Made by a program: the position numbers and the translations under genes. The notes beneath the pieces are model-generated. The model searched no databases and was not told the DNA's origin. It saw only the letters and a list, made by a program, of their open reading frames with translations. 64,000 nucleotides of DNA from positions 1-64,000 of the forward strand of contig JAOBSW010000954.1 in assembly GCA_026214975.1 (NCBI GenBank), read 5' to 3'. This document shows positions 61,216-64,000 of the stretch, one piece after another; the stretch's first letter is position 1; each line of letters begins with the position of its first letter. The DNA is from Gentiana macrophylla. Taxonomy: Eukaryota > Streptophyta > Magnoliopsida > Gentianales > Gentianaceae.

Positions 61216-61500
61216 CTAGAACATACCTGGTAAATCCCCAAACTCTTGGAACTCACTAAGCATGTCGCTTTCCACTTCCCAAGTTGCCTCCTCGGGTGAA
61301 TGATTGCTCCACTGAACTAACACCAAGGGGATCATCCGTCTCTTAATCATCTTTTCCTTCCGGTCTAGAATCTTGATCGGTCTTTCGTCGTAAGCAAGGT
61401 TATCTTGTAAGATTTCTGGATCAACCGTAGTTTCAACATCATTCCTCGTCAGACACTTTTTCAACATTGAAACGTGAAACACATTATGGACTCTCGACAT
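61216..61500 (-). pseudogene. Chromodomain-containing integrase C-terminus
   Basis: The minus-strand frame starts MSRVHNVFHVSMLKKCL, the usual end of the integrase C-terminal domain. It continues with RPIKILDRKEKMIKRRMIPL and VLVQWSNHSPEEATWEVESD, the conserved chromodomain seen in Tekay-type chromoviruses, and ends at a stop at 61,216. In the family this domain guides integration to heterochromatin. It joins the upstream integrase by a frameshift near 61,470-61,500. Confidence 0.88.
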
Positions 61501-62681
61501 TGATTACGCAGCTGAAGCTTATAAGCTAACGCCCCAATTCTTTCCAAAATCTCAAAAGGTCCAACATACCTTGGACTTAGCTTTCCTTTTTGTCCAAAGC
61601 GTTTCACTCCTTTCATCGGTGAAGCCCGGAGGTAAACTCTATCGCCGACTTCAAACTCAAGAGGTCTTCTTCTAACATCAGCCCAACTTTTCTGCCTGTC
61701 TTGAGCTGCCTTCAGATTCTTCTTGATCAACCGAACACTTTCCTTTGCTTGTTCAACCATCTCTGGCCCTGTAATCTGTCTCTCCTCGACTTCATCCCAA
61801 AACAGTGGCGCGACATCTTCTCCCATACAACGCTTCAAACGGCGGCATGCCTATACTTGCATGAAAACTGTTGTTGTAGGAAAACTCCGCTACCGATAAG
61901 TAATCATCCCATGATCCGCCTACCTCCAAAACGCAAGCTCTCAACATGTCCTCGAGTGTCTGGATGGTCCTCTCAGATTGTCCATCTGTCTGAGGATGAA
62001 AAGCCGTGCTCAAATCCAACTTGGTCCCGAAGGCTTCTTGCAGGCTCTTCCAAAACTGACTTACGAATCTCGAATCACGGTGTGAAACTATCGAGATTGG
62101 AACTCCATGTAGCTTCACTATATTGTCCAGATATAGTGTCGTCATCTTCTTCAATGGCATATCAACCTTGTACGGTAAGAAATGGGCAGATTTGGTCAAT
62201 CTATCCACAATTACCCAAATTGCGTCGTGTCCGCCTCTTGTCTTAGGTAATCCGGTGATGAAGTCCATTGTGATCTTATCCCACTTCCATTCCGGGATAT
62301 CCAATGGCTTAAGCATTCCACCGGGTCTTCTATGCTCCGCCTTAACCTTCGACATACATCACACTCGGCCACAAACTTGGCTATTTCCACTTTCATCGAG
62401 GCCACCAAAATCTTTCCTTTAAGTCTCTCAGTACATTTTAGTAGCACCGGATGAACCGCAAAAGCTATCCTATGTGCTTCTTCCATAATTCTTTGTCTCA
62501 AGTCGCCAACATTGGGTACACATAGACGATCCCGATACCACAGATTTCCGCTCTTATCCAACACGTAACCAACCGTAGGCTTCTCCCTAGCAACACGCTT
62601 CAAATCCAACAAAACCGGGTCTTCGTCTTGCTTTCCCCGAATATCATCCATCAACTCTGACCTTGCTAACAACGGTGCCAC
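61461..62681 (-). pseudogene. Tekay integrase
   Basis: Zinc region: HRIAFAVHP, then AECDVCRR (62,681 to about 62,360; HHCC-type, with a frame break before the core). Core (62,355 down): ITMDFITGLP with the first Asp, SHRDSRFVSQFW with the second Asp, and DGQSERTIQTLEDMLR with the Glu, so the DDE triad is present. It continues with SYNNSFHASIGMPPFEALYG. The next frame (61,838 down) has the conserved GDRVYLRASPMKGVKRFGQK and LSPRYVGPFEILERIG. At least three frameshifts separate these pieces. Confidence 0.9.
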
Positions 62682-64000
62682 AAAGCGCCGGTCTTCAATC
62701 GATCAAGCTTCGATTTCCAACCCATCTAACCTTTCTCGCCACTACCTCAACATCAAAATCGTAAACACGGGTTTCTGCCAGAGCGTCGCCACTACATTCG
62801 CTTTACCGGATGGTACTGAATATCCAAATCATAGTCCTTAACGAACTCTAACCATCTCCTCTCATCTCATATTCAGGTTCTCTTGTGTGAAGAAATACTT
62901 TAAACTCTTATGGTCCGTGAAGATCCTCGCTTTAACCCCATATAAGTAATGCCTCCATGTCTTTAAGGCAAATACTACGCCGCCAACTCGGATCATGTGT
63001 CGGGTAATCTTTCTCATGCACCTTCAATGCCTAGATGCGTAGGCTATCACTTTTCCTCCTTGCATCAACACACAACCCAAACCCTATCCCGAAGCATCCG
63101 TGTAGACATCGTAGTTATCAAAAATCTCCGGAATCGCTAACACTGGTGCCGTAGTCAACTTACTCTTCAAGGTATGAAAGTCCTTATCACACTCATTAGT
63201 CCATTCAAATTTCACATTCTTACGTGTCACCTGGTGAGTGGAGTAGCTATCTTCGAAAAATCTTGTACGAACTTCCGGTAGTAACCACCAACCCAAGAAA
63301 ACTTTCTTACCTCAAGCTGCGTGGTAGGTTTAGGCCAATTCTCAAGCGCCTCGATCTTTGCGGGATCAACTTGAATGCCATCTCCGAAATGACATGACCC
63401 AAGAAACTCACTCGATCCAACCAAAAGTCACACTTAGAAAACTTTGCATACAAGCGATTCTTCTTGGTGTGTCCAACACTATCCTTAAGTGTTCCTCGTG
63501 TTTCTTCTCATCCTTAGAGTAAACTAGGATATCGTCTATGAACACTATCACGAACTTATCCAAGTACGGCATGAAAACTCACTGCATCAAATCCATAAAT
63601 GCAGATGGAGCATTAGTGAGTCCAAAAGGCATGACAAGGAACTCATAATGTCCATATGTTGTACTGAAAGCCGTCTTGGTATATCTCGCTATCTTAACCT
63701 TCAATTGATGATACCCGGACCTCAGGTCGATCTTGGAAAACACTCTCTTACCCTGCAACTGATTAAACAAATCATCTATCCTTGGTAGAGGATACTTATT
63801 CTTGATGGTAAGGTTGTTCAGCGCTCTGTAGTCGATACACATTCTCATGCTGCCATCTTTCTTCTTCACAAACAAGACAGGGGCTCCCCAGGCGAACATG
63901 GGGCTGAATTATGTTCCTTTCAAGCATATCTTTAAGTTGAGCTTTCAACTCCTTTAATTCAGCCGGTGCCATTCTGTAAGGTGCTTTAGCAACTGGTGCC
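62682..64000 (-). pseudogene. Tekay reverse transcriptase and RNase H
   Basis: From the window end leftwards: PYRMAPAELKELKAQLKDML, a frame change near 63,900, [20 protein letters not shown] with [31 protein letters not shown], and [16 protein letters not shown] before a TGA at 63,579. The active-site motif FIDDILVYS follows at about 63,515-63,542 in the same frame. The connection (VDPAKIEALENWPKP, GGYYRKFVQDFSKIATPLTR) and RNase H start (YDVYTDASG, near 63,090-63,115) are in other frames, and the remainder to 62,682 carries many stops. The N-terminal RT and gag lie outside the window. Confidence 0.9.

Larger units (their letters stand above)
59064..64000 (-). mobile_element. Tekay-type chromovirus (Ty3/gypsy), partial at window end
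   Basis: A long LTR (59,064-61,180) is followed, to the right, by a polypurine tract complement (ttctccccccctt, 61,181-61,193) and then by a pol region read on the minus strand. The order from the right is RT, RNase H, integrase, chromodomain, which is Ty3/gypsy order. The C-terminal chromodomain and long LTR place it among plant chromoviruses of the Tekay/Del kind. The gag end, primer site and other LTR lie beyond 64,000. Multiple frame breaks make it inactive. Confidence 0.9.

Overview
The window is repeat-dense, gene-poor DNA from a flowering plant, most likely a eudicot, of pericentromeric or heterochromatic type. This rests on a 22.5-kb satellite array, Ty1/copia and Ty3/gypsy (Tekay-type chromovirus) retrotransposons with plant-type initiator-Met-tRNA primer sites, a CACTA end, 9-bp-TSD elements, and fragments of plant pectinesterase and ClpB/HSP101 genes. 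I found no intact host gene. Every recognisable coding region is a broken transposon or gene fragment, so most coding calls are pseudogenes.

Layout. (1) 1-22,499: one satellite of about 171-bp monomers, each built of five 30-40-bp subunits beginning (T)AACGAGTT or AACGAGTA. The outer blocks (1-14,728 and 20,906-22,499) run in one direction as alternating A/B dimers of about 340 bp. The middle block (14,729-20,905) is in the opposite orientation, uses only A-like monomers and has a 13-15-monomer higher-order repeat. (2) 22,500-30,505: remnant of a minus-strand LTR element, a CACTA-like end with subterminal repeats, a SINE-like piece, and a 0.5-kb repeat (E1) split by three insertions, each with a 9-bp target duplication. 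An uninterrupted inverted copy (E2) lies at 57,720-58,228. (3) 30,506-34,310: a pectinesterase N-terminus fused in frame to a 5'-truncated Copia element with a 3' LTR. (4) 34,311-36,753: on the minus strand, a retrotransposon gag fragment followed by a ClpB-like AAA+ fragment.

(5) 36,754-56,820: a nest of LTR elements that can be dated relative to one another. Copia-3 (TSD GGTTT) inserted first. Copia-2 (TSD GTTTT) then landed one base inside the 5' LTR of Copia-3. Two minus-strand, long-LTR elements (LTR-4 and LTR-5) inserted into the RT and RNase H regions of Copia-2, and both later lost their right ends together with adjoining Copia-2 sequence. (6) 56,821-59,063: an LTR plus primer-site fragment of another Copia element, E2, and a foldback MITE. 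(7) 59,064-64,000: the 3' LTR and degenerate pol of a minus-strand Tekay chromovirus that runs off the window.

The features do not form a metabolic or defence system; what links them is transposition, satellite turnover and decay. Many premature stops are TAG where CAG is expected, consistent with deamination at methylated CHG sites. The observations most worth following are the satellite's two-domain organisation, the triple 9-bp-TSD insertions with an empty-site control, the LTR-5 coiled-coil/acidic reading frame of unknown family, and the two gene-fragment junctions (pectinesterase-Copia and gag-ClpB).
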